A stretch of 64,000 nt of DNA. Source: Halosimplex rubrum (GTDB lineage: Archaea; Halobacteriota; Halobacteria; Halobacteriales; Haloarculaceae). Made by a program: the position numbers and the translations under genes. The stretch lies in NCBI RefSeq assembly GCF_013415885.1, contig NZ_CP058910.1, positions 3,782,001 through 3,846,000 of the forward strand. The letters are read 5' to 3'. The notes beneath the pieces are model-generated. The model saw only the letters and a list, made by a program, of their open reading frames with translations, was not told where the DNA came from and made no database searches. Positions 50,859 through 59,129 of the stretch are shown here, one piece after another; the stretch's first letter is position 1, and each line of letters starts with the position of its first letter.

Positions 50859-50970
50859 GGCGTCCCGCTCGCGAGTCCCGAACCGGCCGACCGGCGGCCG
50901 CCGCGGTCGACCGAACCCTCACGATCGAATCGACGCAGGCGTTAACAGCCCGGCGGACGACCGTCGGGCG

Positions 50971-51519
50971 ATGACGAACTTCGAGCCCGATTACTGCGGC
51001 TACTGCGGCCACGAGCTCCGTGATTCGGATCTCGCTCCCGGAGCGTCCGTCTGCGACGACTGCGAGCGGTACGTCTTCCACAGCCCGACGCCGGGCGCGA
51101 GCGTCACGGTCGTCGACGGGGACAGCGTCCTGCTCGTCCAGCGAGCAGTCGGCGACGACGCGGGTCAGTGGGGCACTCCTGCGGGGCACGTCGACTGGGG
51201 CGAGGCTCCTGACGCCGCGGCCGCGCGCGAACTCGAGGAGGAGACCGGGCTCGCGGTCGACCGCCGCGACCTGACGCTGGTCGCCGGCCGCGGGACCTGG
51301 CCGGTCGAGGGCAAACACATGGTCGCCTTCGAGTACGCCGTCCATCGCGGGGACACCCGCGGCTCGCTGTCGGCCGGCAGCGACGCGAAAGACGCCCGAT
51401 TCTGGACGACCGAGGCGTGGGACGAAGCCGACGAACGGATGCGCGCCGTCACGAAGCGACGCTACGGCACGACCGACACGGGGGAGATCGCCGAGCGGAC
51501 GCGGACCGAACTCGACTGA
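50971..51519 (+). CDS. NUDIX hydrolase with N-terminal zinc ribbon
   Basis: A 182-residue protein. The N-terminal ribbon has YCGYCGHEL and CDDCERYVF, four Cys for zinc (residues about 9-32). The NUDIX box is GHVDWGEAPDAAAARELEEETGLAVD (the G-x5-E-x7-REUxEExGU pattern), near residues 72-97, in the shape of ADP-ribose/NADH pyrophosphatases. Such zinc-ribbon NUDIX enzymes often hydrolyse NADH or ADP-ribose, but the substrate is not visible. Confidence 0.88.
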   Translation: MTNFEPDYCGYCGHELRDSDLAPGASVCDDCERYVFHSPTPGASVTVVDGDSVLLVQRAVGDDAGQWGTPAGHVDWGEAPDAAAARELEEETGLAVDRRDLTLVAGRGTWPVEGKHMVAFEYAVHRGDTRGSLSAGSDAKDARFWTTEAWDEADERMRAVTKRRYGTTDTGEIAERTRTELD

Positions 51520-51572
51520 TCGGACGCCCCGGCCCCGATGCCGGCCGCCGGGCGGGTCGGCTCTCGGGCCGG

Positions 51573-52661
51573 TCAGTCGTCGCTCCGCGCGGGCGCCTCG
51601 TCGGCGACGGCGTCGCGGTCGGCGTCCTCGACCGGGCCGCCGTCAGCCGGATCGACGCCGGTCGCGCCGTCGAGATACTTTTCGTTGACGACCCACTCGC
51701 CGTCCTCCTTGACCATGTACTCCCCGTAGAAGGGGACGCGGTTCGCGACCGTCTCGCGGAACGCATCGCGGATCTCGGTGCGGGTCATCTCGCCCATCGG
51801 TCGCAGGTCGTCGTTGCGGTTCAGGCACCCTTTTAGATACCCTTCGTGCGTGACGCGCACGCGATGGCAGTTCGCACAGAACGTCGGGTTCTCGACGGGG
51901 TCGACGATCTCGACCATCCCCGCCACGGACTCGTCGGTCGGGTCGTCGACGGACTCGCCGTCGGGGCTCACCCAGTAGCGCTTGCGGTCGTGCATCTCGC
52001 GGCGCTCGACGTGGTCGGCCTGCTCTTCCAGCCAGCCGTGGACGCGCTCGATGTCGATCGCCCACTCGGGGTGACCGGCGATCTCCGGCATGTACTCGAT
52101 GAGTTGGAGCCGCAAGCCGTCGTTCTCGGCGACGTGTTCGACCATCTCCGGGACGTACCCCGCGGTCCGCTCGAAGACGACCATGTTGAGCTTCACGGGG
52201 GCGAGCCCCGCATCGAGCGCCGCGTCGACCCCGTCCATCACCGCGTCGTACGCGCCGGCCTGGGTCACCTGTTTGAACGTCTCCTCGTCGAGGGCGTCCT
52301 GCGAGACATTCACTCGTTCGAGGCCGGCGTCGACCAGATCCGCGGCCCGCCCGGGTAACATCGTCCCGTTGGTCGTCAGCGAGACCTCCATCTCCGCGGG
52401 CGTGCGGGCGACGATCTCCTCTAAGTCGTCGCGCAGGAGCGGTTCGCCGCCGGTGAACTTCACCGAGTCGACGCCGAACTCCGCGACGACCTCCAGAAAG
52501 CGGACCACGTCGTCGGTGGTCATCTCGTGCTCGCGGGGTGCCATGGGGCCGCGGGTGTCGCCCAGCCCCTCGTTGTGGCAGTAGACGCAGTCGAAGTTGC
52601 ACCGGTCGGTGAGCGAGACGCGCACGCCCGACACCTCCCGACCGAACTCGTCCGCGAGCAT
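51573..52661 (-). CDS. moaA: GTP 3',8-cyclase MoaA (molybdenum cofactor synthesis)
   Basis: A 362-residue radical SAM enzyme that starts molybdopterin synthesis from GTP. The radical SAM cysteines are in [16 protein letters not shown], and the second cluster is supplied by [36 protein letters not shown] is the GGE motif. The C-terminus carries an acidic extension in place of the usual GG end. It supports the molybdoenzyme at 41-42.6 kb, although the two are 9 kb apart. Confidence 0.94.
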   Translation of the reverse strand: MLADEFGREVSGVRVSLTDRCNFDCVYCHNEGLGDTRGPMAPREHEMTTDDVVRFLEVVAEFGVDSVKFTGGEPLLRDDLEEIVARTPAEMEVSLTTNGTMLPGRAADLVDAGLERVNVSQDALDEETFKQVTQAGAYDAVMDGVDAALDAGLAPVKLNMVVFERTAGYVPEMVEHVAENDGLRLQLIEYMPEIAGHPEWAIDIERVHGWLEEQADHVERREMHDRKRYWVSPDGESVDDPTDESVAGMVEIVDPVENPTFCANCHRVRVTHEGYLKGCLNRNDDLRPMGEMTRTEIRDAFRETVANRVPFYGEYMVKEDGEWVVNEKYLDGATGVDPADGGPVEDADRDAVADEAPARSDD

Positions 52662-52789
52662 ACCAGCCCTTTCGGCCCGGCGGTAATAAGGCCGGTGCCC
52701 GTTGCAAGGTTTCTGCACACCCGCCCGCGCCGGCGCAGGGATCGCCTCCGACGACAGGTTGAAACCGCCGTGGCACGCAGTGCCGTGTC

Positions 52790-53917
52790 ATGACCGACGG
52801 CCGGCGGGACGGTGGCGGAGACGGAGCGGCGGACACCGAGTCCGCGATCGCTACCGCGAGCGACGCCGAGACCCCCGGCGCGGCGGCGCCGAGCGACGCG
52901 TTCGGCGCGCTCGGCGGGGAGACGCGTCTCGCCGTCGTCCGCGCGCTCGACGCGGCGTCGCTGCGCACGTTCTCCGACCTCGTCGACGCGACCGGCGCGG
53001 ACACCTCCGCCGGGTTCGCGTACCACCTCCGTCAGCTCACCGACCGGTTCGTCCGCCAGCGCGAGGACGAGCGCTACGAGCTGACCGACGCCGGTCGGTC
53101 CGTCGCCCGCGCCCTCCGCGCCGGCATCTACACCGCCAGCGTCGACCGCGAACCGGTCGACCTGCCGGACCCGTGCCCGATCTGCCGCGAGGACGGGCTC
53201 GTCGCCGCCGTCGCGGACAACGTCACCGAGGTCGGCTGCGAGCGCTGCGACGGAACGGTCCTCCGGCTCTCGCTCCCCCCGGGCGGCTACGCCGGCCGCG
53301 ACTCCGACGAGTTCGCCGACGCCATCGACGCACACCACCGCCGCCGCATCGAATCGTTCGACGACGGCGTCTGCCCCGAGTGCGCCGGAGCCGTCTCGAC
53401 CCGGATCGAACCGGTCGCCGACGGTGACCGCGGCGGGGACGGCGACGGCGACGGGCCCAGCGACCCCGACGGGGGCGGGGAGGACGACGAGCACGTCCCG
53501 GTCCAGACGGTCTACGACTGCGAGACCTGCGGCGCCGACCTGCGCTGTCCGGTCGCACTCACGCTGCTCGACCACCCGGCGGTCGTCGCGTTCTATCACG
53601 ACCACGACCAGGACGTGCGCGACCGCCCTATCTGGAACGTCGGCAGCGAGTGGCGCGAGCGAGTCGTCTCCCGCGACCCGTGGTGCATCGTCGTCGGCGT
53701 CCGCCTCGACGGGGACGAACTCGTCTGCTACGTCGCGGGCGACGGCCGCGTCGTCGACCACCGCCGGGAGTCGCGCGACGACGCGCCGGCGGCGGAGAGC
53801 GCCACCGACGACACCGACGCGAACGCCGACGGCGACTCGACCGCGGTATCGACGGACGACACGGAGGGCCTGCGCGCGAACGACGGCGCCGCCGAGTCGG
53901 GCGCCGCCGAATCCTGA
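52790..53917 (+). CDS. Winged-helix protein with three zinc ribbons
   Basis: A 375-residue protein. After an Ala/Asp-rich start comes an ArsR-like winged helix (about 38-105; FGALGGETRLAVVRALDAAS and GFAYHLRQLTDRFVRQREDE). Then come Cys pairs CPICRE/CERCDG, CPECAG and CETCGADLRCP, forming up to two or three zinc ribbons, and a beta-rich region. The C-terminus is a disordered acidic tail. This layout resembles a family of haloarchaeal transcription regulators of the DUF7351 kind, but target and signal are unknown. Confidence 0.8.
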   Translation: MTDGRRDGGGDGAADTESAIATASDAETPGAAAPSDAFGALGGETRLAVVRALDAASLRTFSDLVDATGADTSAGFAYHLRQLTDRFVRQREDERYELTDAGRSVARALRAGIYTASVDREPVDLPDPCPICREDGLVAAVADNVTEVGCERCDGTVLRLSLPPGGYAGRDSDEFADAIDAHHRRRIESFDDGVCPECAGAVSTRIEPVADGDRGGDGDGDGPSDPDGGGEDDEHVPVQTVYDCETCGADLRCPVALTLLDHPAVVAFYHDHDQDVRDRPIWNVGSEWRERVVSRDPWCIVVGVRLDGDELVCYVAGDGRVVDHRRESRDDAPAAESATDDTDANADGDSTAVSTDDTEGLRANDGAAESGAAES

Positions 53918-53976
53918 ACGCGTCGGCTTCGGATTCGGGCCGCTGACTCGGGACCGGCCCCGACGGACACACCTCA

Positions 53977-54088
53977 CTACCCCGAGAGGGTCACGTAGAG
54001 GACGACCGACCAGCCGAAGAGCGCACCGCCGAACCAGACGACGCTCCGTCGGTTCCTCCCGGACGATCCGACCGCGGTCTACGCCCAT
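53977..54088 (-). pseudogene. Possible frameshifted small membrane protein
   Basis: An ATG at 54088 starts MGVDRGRIVREEPTER, but the frame continues into Arg-rich nonsense. A shifted frame reads RSVVWFGGALFGWSVVLYVTLSG-stop split over about 70 bases, a typical single membrane helix ending at the TAG at 53977-53979. Joining the two with one frameshift gives a plausible 37-residue membrane peptide. Sequencing error, decay or chance are all possible. Confidence 0.25.
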
Positions 54089-54130
54089 CTCGGGTTCTCT
54101 AGCCGTCCCGACAGGTAAGCCCCGTCCCGG

Positions 54131-54889
54131 TTACGACGCGCCGTCGAGCCCGGCGTCGGCCAGTGCGCTCGCTCGCCGGTCGCGGTCGAACGCGCCGAAG
54201 CCGTCCCGGTCCAGTACAGCCACGTCGATCTCCTCGGGGGTCGGCGCCTCGTCGACACCCTCTGCCAGCGCGGTGAGCGCGAGCGAGACGCCCGCACCGA
54301 TGTCCAGCCCGGGGGAGTACTCGGCTTCGAGGCGCTCGCGGATGTCGTCGCTCCCGCGGCCGACCGCGGTCGCGCGCCACTCCGTCGGCGTCCCCGAGGG
54401 GTCGATCTCGTAGAGTCGCGGGTCGGGATCGGCCGCCTCACCGGCCACCTGAGACACCGCCGGGACGCCGCCCACCAGCAGCGCCGCCCCGAACGGTCGC
54501 GTCCCGCCGGTCTGAGTCGATTCCTGGATCTGAGCGGCGACCGCCTTCGCGAGCGGTTCGACGCCCGGCGGTTCACCGTAGCGCAACCGCTCGCGCTGGG
54601 CGAACTGCCGCCCGAAGTCGACGAGGCGGCGCGCGTCGGCGACGTGCCCCGCCGTCGCGACCCCGAGTCGGCCGTCGAGGTCGTGAACCTTCTCGATGCT
54701 ATCGGCCTCCATCAGCGGCGACCGCGGTCGGGCGTGGGCAACGAACACAACCCCGTCGTCGGTCGCGACGCCCACCGCGGGACTACCGCGCTTGACCGCC
54801 TCGCGGGCGTACTCGACCTGATACAGTCGGCCGTCCGGCGAGAAGACCGTCACGCCGCGGTCGTACGCCCGCTGGTCGTTCGACTGCAT
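54131..54889 (-). CDS. psmA: Proteasome alpha subunit (divergent paralogue)
   Basis: A 252-residue 20S alpha subunit. AYDRGVTVFSPDGRLYQVEY is the canonical N-terminal gate motif and AREAVKRGSPAVGVATDDG follows. Compared with the usual haloarchaeal PsmA, the region after it is divergent (VVFVAHARPRSPLMEADSIE). Haloarchaea commonly have two alpha genes, so this may be the second type. It overlaps the beta gene stop (TGATG). Confidence 0.9.
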   Translation of the reverse strand: MQSNDQRAYDRGVTVFSPDGRLYQVEYAREAVKRGSPAVGVATDDGVVFVAHARPRSPLMEADSIEKVHDLDGRLGVATAGHVADARRLVDFGRQFAQRERLRYGEPPGVEPLAKAVAAQIQESTQTGGTRPFGAALLVGGVPAVSQVAGEAADPDPRLYEIDPSGTPTEWRATAVGRGSDDIRERLEAEYSPGLDIGAGVSLALTALAEGVDEAPTPEEIDVAVLDRDGFGAFDRDRRASALADAGLDGAS

Positions 54890-55611
54890 CAGGCCACCTC
54901 CTCCCCCGGAGTGTCGGGGTCCGACGCGTCTCGGCCGTCGCCGACGCCCTCGATATCGACCCCGTCGGCAGTGACCGTCGCCACGGTCACGCCGTTGCCG
55001 CTGGCGGTGTCGCGCTCGCTCGCCGCTTCGACCGCGGCGACGGCCGCCCCGGTCGCCTCGTCGAGCGTAGCCTCGGGGTCGAACCGTCGTTCGAGCACGC
55101 CGTAGGCGACTTGCATCCCGCTCCCGCCCGCCGCGTAGTCGGTCGCCATCACGCTCCCGCCGCCGTCGAGTTCGTAGACGTGCCCGCCCCCGGCGTCGAC
55201 GCCGCCGAGGATCGGCGCGACCGGTAGCCCGCGCACGAGGTGACCGGCCGTCTGCGAGAGCGCTCGCATGCTCATCGGTTCCTTCCGGCGGGATTCGTAG
55301 AGACTCGTCTCGGCCCGCAGCGACCGGATCAGGTTCTGCGCCGGCCCGACCGACCCCGATATCGCCAGCGCGCCCGTCGGGTGGACTCGCGAGATCTTCT
55401 CCGCGTTCTTGTTCGTCGTGAACCTCCCGCCGAGGCTCGCCCGCTGGTCGGCCGCCATCACCGCGCCGTCGTCGGTGGCGATCGCGACGATGGTCGTCCC
55501 AGTGTCGAACGTCGGCGCGTCGTGGTCGATCTGTCTGGATTCCGTGAGTTCGTCGTGGGGTAGTCGGTGTAGTCGGTCGTCGTCCGCGGGACTGTAGTTG
55601 GGTAGCGCCAT
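54889..55611 (-). CDS. psmB: Proteasome beta subunit (divergent paralogue)
   Basis: A 240-residue 20S beta subunit, made with a propeptide. The cleavage site is at G38/T39 (TFDTG-TTIVAIATDDG), giving the N-terminal nucleophile threonine. Asp at mature position 17 (MAADQRAS) and a downstream Lys in NKNAEKI are present, so the active site looks functional, with one extra residue between them. GSVGPAQNLIRSLRAET and GGSGMQVAYGVLERRFDPE are family motifs. The C-terminal Asp/Glu tail is unusual. It is co-transcribed with the alpha gene. AT-rich sequence before 55611 holds the promoter. Confidence 0.9.
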   Translation of the reverse strand: MALPNYSPADDDRLHRLPHDELTESRQIDHDAPTFDTGTTIVAIATDDGAVMAADQRASLGGRFTTNKNAEKISRVHPTGALAISGSVGPAQNLIRSLRAETSLYESRRKEPMSMRALSQTAGHLVRGLPVAPILGGVDAGGGHVYELDGGGSVMATDYAAGGSGMQVAYGVLERRFDPEATLDEATGAAVAAVEAASERDTASGNGVTVATVTADGVDIEGVGDGRDASDPDTPGEEVA

Positions 55612-55639
55612 CGGCAGGTTGTCGGGGCCGGGCAGGAAT

Positions 55640-55665
55640 ATATGTTAGCTAAAAAATATTTTAGT
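55640..55665 (-). promoter_or_regulatory. AT-rich promoter region of the proteasome pair
   Basis: The sequence just before the beta gene (minus strand ACTAAAATATTTTTTAGC, then TAACATATATTCC) is almost entirely A/T and lies 25-55 bases from the ATG at 55611. It fits a TATA box and begins the AT-rich island. Confidence 0.55.
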
Positions 55666-55704
55666 GGCGAGACGAGAATAAAGTACTGTAGCTCTGTAGT
55701 ACGG

Positions 55705-56505
55705 TCAATCGGCCGTTTCGTTATAGAGTGTTTGATTACCTGTTCTCAGGTCCATATTATACACAAACTCTATCTCGTCAGAAGTCATGTTCCGCTCCGT
55801 ACTCCAGTACTCTTCAGTGAACTCTACAGCGTTGATTTGGCCTGTATAGTACTCCCGTGCCAGAGAAGTGTTGACGATGAGAGTCTTCGGTGTAGCACCA
55901 GTATTGTTGACTTCAGCTATCCGAAGCCTATCTGTGATTTTTCCACCAATTTTCCCAGTATCGTGATGCGCTACAGCCTGTGCATATCCGCTAGTAACAA
56001 ACGTGTTTACTTCCTTGACCCTCTTAGCATTGTTCTCAGAGTCCGCAGTCAAGTTTAGAATGACGATCAATGAATTTCCTTCCGCAACAGTCCATGCACG
56101 AACTCTGATTGGAATCTCAGTATCAACTTCTGCCTCCCCAAATACAGCACTCACAAATTCGTCATATTTTTCATTCGAAAACTTACTCGTTTGAGTCGGC
56201 GTTAATGTTGGAGATACGGTCGACAGGGGTGTTGAAGTCGGTGTGGGTGAAGAAGTTGGGGTTCGAATCGGAGAAGGTGTCGGTGTTTGGACTTGAGTTG
56301 GAGAACGCACTGTACTTGCGGTTGAACTCAATACTGCTTCCGGTGTGTTGGCTGAATTTTCTTCCACAGGGCTTGAGGTTAAAGTTGGGCCTCCCATATT
56401 CTCAGAGTGGCTATTAAGCGGTGGAATCAGACCAGAGTATGCGATGAAGAAGACGATTACGAACGAAATACCCAACAGAAGTGTTGCAGTTTTCATTTTC
56501 GTCAT
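55705..56505 (-). CDS. AT-rich gene for a membrane-anchored protein with Thr/Pro-rich linker
   Basis: A 266-residue protein from the start chosen at MTKMKTATLLLGISFVIVFF (56505); other in-frame ATGs lie up to 56556. A single N-terminal membrane helix or lipoprotein-like signal is followed by a Thr/Pro/Ser-rich linker (about 50-105; TPTPSPIRTPTSSPTPT) and a folded alpha/beta domain of about 150 residues (KYDEFVSAVFGEAEVDTEIP; WTVAEGNSLIVILNLTADSE) that I do not recognise. GC is far lower than neighbouring genes, and codon use is correspondingly AT-rich, pointing to recent transfer. Confidence 0.7.
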   Translation of the reverse strand: MTKMKTATLLLGISFVIVFFIAYSGLIPPLNSHSENMGGPTLTSSPVEENSANTPEAVLSSTASTVRSPTQVQTPTPSPIRTPTSSPTPTSTPLSTVSPTLTPTQTSKFSNEKYDEFVSAVFGEAEVDTEIPIRVRAWTVAEGNSLIVILNLTADSENNAKRVKEVNTFVTSGYAQAVAHHDTGKIGGKITDRLRIAEVNNTGATPKTLIVNTSLAREYYTGQINAVEFTEEYWSTERNMTSDEIEFVYNMDLRTGNQTLYNETAD

Positions 56506-56545
56506 ACATCTGTTGTCCATATTTAACATCATTGGTCTGTCAGAA

Positions 56546-57886
56546 TTAGAACCCACCGCTGCTCCTACCAGGGGGTACGCGGCCAGTCCTTGTGTTTACG
56601 TTATTACTACTATCGGAATCTGTCTCTGATGAATTAGATCCGTTCATTTTGTTTATCCGTTCTGAGATTCTATCTGGGATATCTCTGGAAGCACCAGAAT
56701 TCTCCGTCGGCGGGTCGGTAGACTGGTCGTTCTCACCCGTATCTCCTGATGTATCTGAAGAGTCTTCATCGCCTGTACTTGATGGATCGTCTGAGCTGCC
56801 CTGATTGAACGAGTTTTCATCAGTTCTGCCGTCCGTGACATCTGTAGTTTCCGAATTAACGTCCGCTTCCGGATTCACATTCACCGAATCTACCTCCAGC
56901 GCCTCTTTGTACGTTTCCTGGTCGTCAAATTCCACAACGCCGTCGGTCGAATCGTACGACACGCCTTCGTGGTTCTGAGCGAACTCCTCGTCGAGGGTCG
57001 CGCCCGCCCATCGAGCCGACCCGTCGTTGTCGGCGTCGGAGATCACGATTCCGTCGCTATCGAGCGTCATCCTGTCGTTGTTGCAGTACGTGTCGCCCGA
57101 CCCGAATCGGGAGCATCTGTCCCTGTCGTCGTCGGTGCCGCCAGTCGAGTAGTCGCTCCCGGAGCCGCCGTCACCGATGCCGTTGTCGGGCGGCGACGGG
57201 TCGGTGACCGTCACGTTCCTCGTCGCGGTCCGCTCGCGGCCGAGTCGATCGACTGCGGTGGCGCTGAGCGTGATCGTCCCACCAGATCTGAACGCGTGGC
57301 GGTGTTCGACGGACGCGCTGTCCCCCGTGAGCACCGTTCGATTCACCCGTCGACCGTCCGCGCGCCAGACCACCCCCGCGAGGTCGTTCGCGCCGGCCGA
57401 AACCGACGCCGAGTACTCACCGATGCTGCCCTCTACGACGCTGTCCGGGCCCGATAGCGTCACCGACGGGCCGTTCGACGGTTCGACGTGGACGCGCAGC
57501 GTGTCGGTGCTGGTCGCACCGTCTCCGTCGGTGACCGTGACCGTCGCGTTGTAGGTGCCGGTCTCGCGCGGAACGAACTTCGTTCGCCCGCACGTCTCGC
57601 ACGACGGCGTCGTATAGCTCCCGTCCGGCAGTTCGAGGCGCCACCGATACTGGCCGATCTCGCCATCGGGATCGCGCGACCCCGTCGCGTCCAGGTACAC
57701 CGTCGTGTTGGCGCCGACGGTCTGGTCCAGCCCCGCCTCGGCCAGCGGCGACTCGTTTCCACCGGCGGCCGGACCGCTCGCGCCCGCCGCGACCGTTGCA
57801 CTAACCACCGTAACTCCGGCGAACACCGCGCTGACTATCACGGCGCTCGCTACAGCCGTCGTCGTTCCCTGTCCCCAGCGTATCAT
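56546..57886 (-). CDS. Secreted PKD-domain protein with AT-rich C-terminal half
   Basis: A 446-residue secreted protein. The signal peptide (TAVASAVIVSAVFAGVTVVS) is followed by one clear PKD-type Ig domain (AGLDQTVGANTTVYLDATGS; GTYNATVTVTDGDGATSTDT) and a second, weaker one. Then comes a Cys-containing segment (DRCSRFGSGDTYCNNDR) and a long Ser/Asp/Asn-rich disordered tail. The 5' part of the gene is GC-rich, but from about 56940 toward the stop the sequence becomes AT-rich, so the gene spans the boundary of the low-GC island. Function is likely adhesive or cell-wall-associated. Confidence 0.78.
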   Translation of the reverse strand: MIRWGQGTTTAVASAVIVSAVFAGVTVVSATVAAGASGPAAGGNESPLAEAGLDQTVGANTTVYLDATGSRDPDGEIGQYRWRLELPDGSYTTPSCETCGRTKFVPRETGTYNATVTVTDGDGATSTDTLRVHVEPSNGPSVTLSGPDSVVEGSIGEYSASVSAGANDLAGVVWRADGRRVNRTVLTGDSASVEHRHAFRSGGTITLSATAVDRLGRERTATRNVTVTDPSPPDNGIGDGGSGSDYSTGGTDDDRDRCSRFGSGDTYCNNDRMTLDSDGIVISDADNDGSARWAGATLDEEFAQNHEGVSYDSTDGVVEFDDQETYKEALEVDSVNVNPEADVNSETTDVTDGRTDENSFNQGSSDDPSSTGDEDSSDTSGDTGENDQSTDPPTENSGASRDIPDRISERINKMNGSNSSETDSDSSNNVNTRTGRVPPGRSSGGF

Positions 57887-58042
57887 ACCGTTGCTCGGAC
57901 ATTCATTCCCTCTATCATAAAAGTGTTCGTAGTACTGGTAGACGGCGAGTTACTTTCGTCCAGCCGACCCTCCGGCGGGAGGACGCAGTCGGATACCGGT
58001 CGCTCCACAACTCTTTTCGCCGGGACCACCGGAGACGGTCGT

Positions 58043-59086
58043 ATGGACGAAGACGACGTGCTCGACCTGCTCGGCACGGTCGAGGACCCGGACCTGGACG
58101 ACGATATCGTCTCGCTCGGACTGGTCAACTCGGTGGAGATGGACGAGGAGGAAGTCCGTGTCTCACTGGCGCTGGGCGCGCCGTACTCCCCGATCGAGAC
58201 CGACATCGCGGGGGCAGTCCGGGAGGCGCTGTCGGGCCTGGACCTGCGGGTCGAACTCGACGCCGAGGTCGACAGCGGGCTCGTCGCCGAGGGGTCGGTC
58301 CTGCCGGGCGTCGAGAACGTCATCGCCGTCGCCTCGGGGAAGGGCGGCGTCGGCAAGAGCACGATCGCCGTGAACCTCGCGGCGGGGCTGGCCCAGCTGG
58401 GCGCTCGCGTCGGACTGTTCGACGCCGACGTCTACGGGCCGAACGTGCCGCGGATGCTCGACGCCGACCAGCAGCCCCAGGCGACGCCCGACGAGACGCT
58501 CGTGCCGCCGGAACGGTACGGGATGAAGCTGATGAGCATGGACTTCCTCGTCGGGGAGGACGACCCCGTCATCTGGCGGGGACCGATGGTCCACAAGGTG
58601 CTCACCCAGCTCTGGGAGGACGTGGAGTGGGGTAGTCTCGACTACATGGTCGTCGACCTGCCGCCGGGGACCGGCGACACCCAGCTCACGCTCCTCCAGA
58701 GCGTCCCCGTCACCGGCGCGGTCATCGTTACGACGCCCCAGGAGGTCGCGATCGACGACGCGCGGAAGGGCCTCGAGATGTTCGGCGAGCACGAGACGCC
58801 CGTCCTGGGCATCGTCGAGAACATGAGTTCGTTCAGGTGTCCGGACTGCGGCGGCGAACACGCTATCTTCGGCGAGGGTGGCGGGGAAGCGTTCGCCGAA
58901 GAGACGCGGATGCCGTTCCTCGGCGAGATCCCGCTGGACCCGGCCGTCCGCGAGGGCGGCGACGCCGGGGAGCCGATGGTGCTAGACGAGGACAGCGAGA
59001 CCGGCGAGGCGCTCCGATCGTTCGTACGGAACGCGGCGGACAACCAGGGGATCGTCCACCGGCGGCGCCACGCCGACTCGCACTGA
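58043..59086 (+). CDS. Mrp/NBP35-family Fe-S cluster carrier ATPase
   Basis: A 347-residue P-loop ATPase. The N-terminal about 85 residues are a DUF59/MIP18-like domain (DDVLDLLGTVEDPDLDDDIV), followed by the deviant Walker A ASGKGGVGKSTIAVNLA (about residue 97) and the Mrp motif LDYMVVDLPPGTGDTQLTLL. A CPDC motif near residue 268 binds the shared Fe-S cluster of the dimer. It inserts or carries Fe-S clusters in the cytoplasm. Start at 58043; a TATA-like ACTCTTTTCG is about 27-36 bases upstream. Confidence 0.94.
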   Translation: MDEDDVLDLLGTVEDPDLDDDIVSLGLVNSVEMDEEEVRVSLALGAPYSPIETDIAGAVREALSGLDLRVELDAEVDSGLVAEGSVLPGVENVIAVASGKGGVGKSTIAVNLAAGLAQLGARVGLFDADVYGPNVPRMLDADQQPQATPDETLVPPERYGMKLMSMDFLVGEDDPVIWRGPMVHKVLTQLWEDVEWGSLDYMVVDLPPGTGDTQLTLLQSVPVTGAVIVTTPQEVAIDDARKGLEMFGEHETPVLGIVENMSSFRCPDCGGEHAIFGEGGGEAFAEETRMPFLGEIPLDPAVREGGDAGEPMVLDEDSETGEALRSFVRNAADNQGIVHRRRHADSH

Positions 59087-59129
59087 TCGGCGAGAGGGAC
59101 GGGGCCGGCGTCGACGCGCCGTGGCCGTA

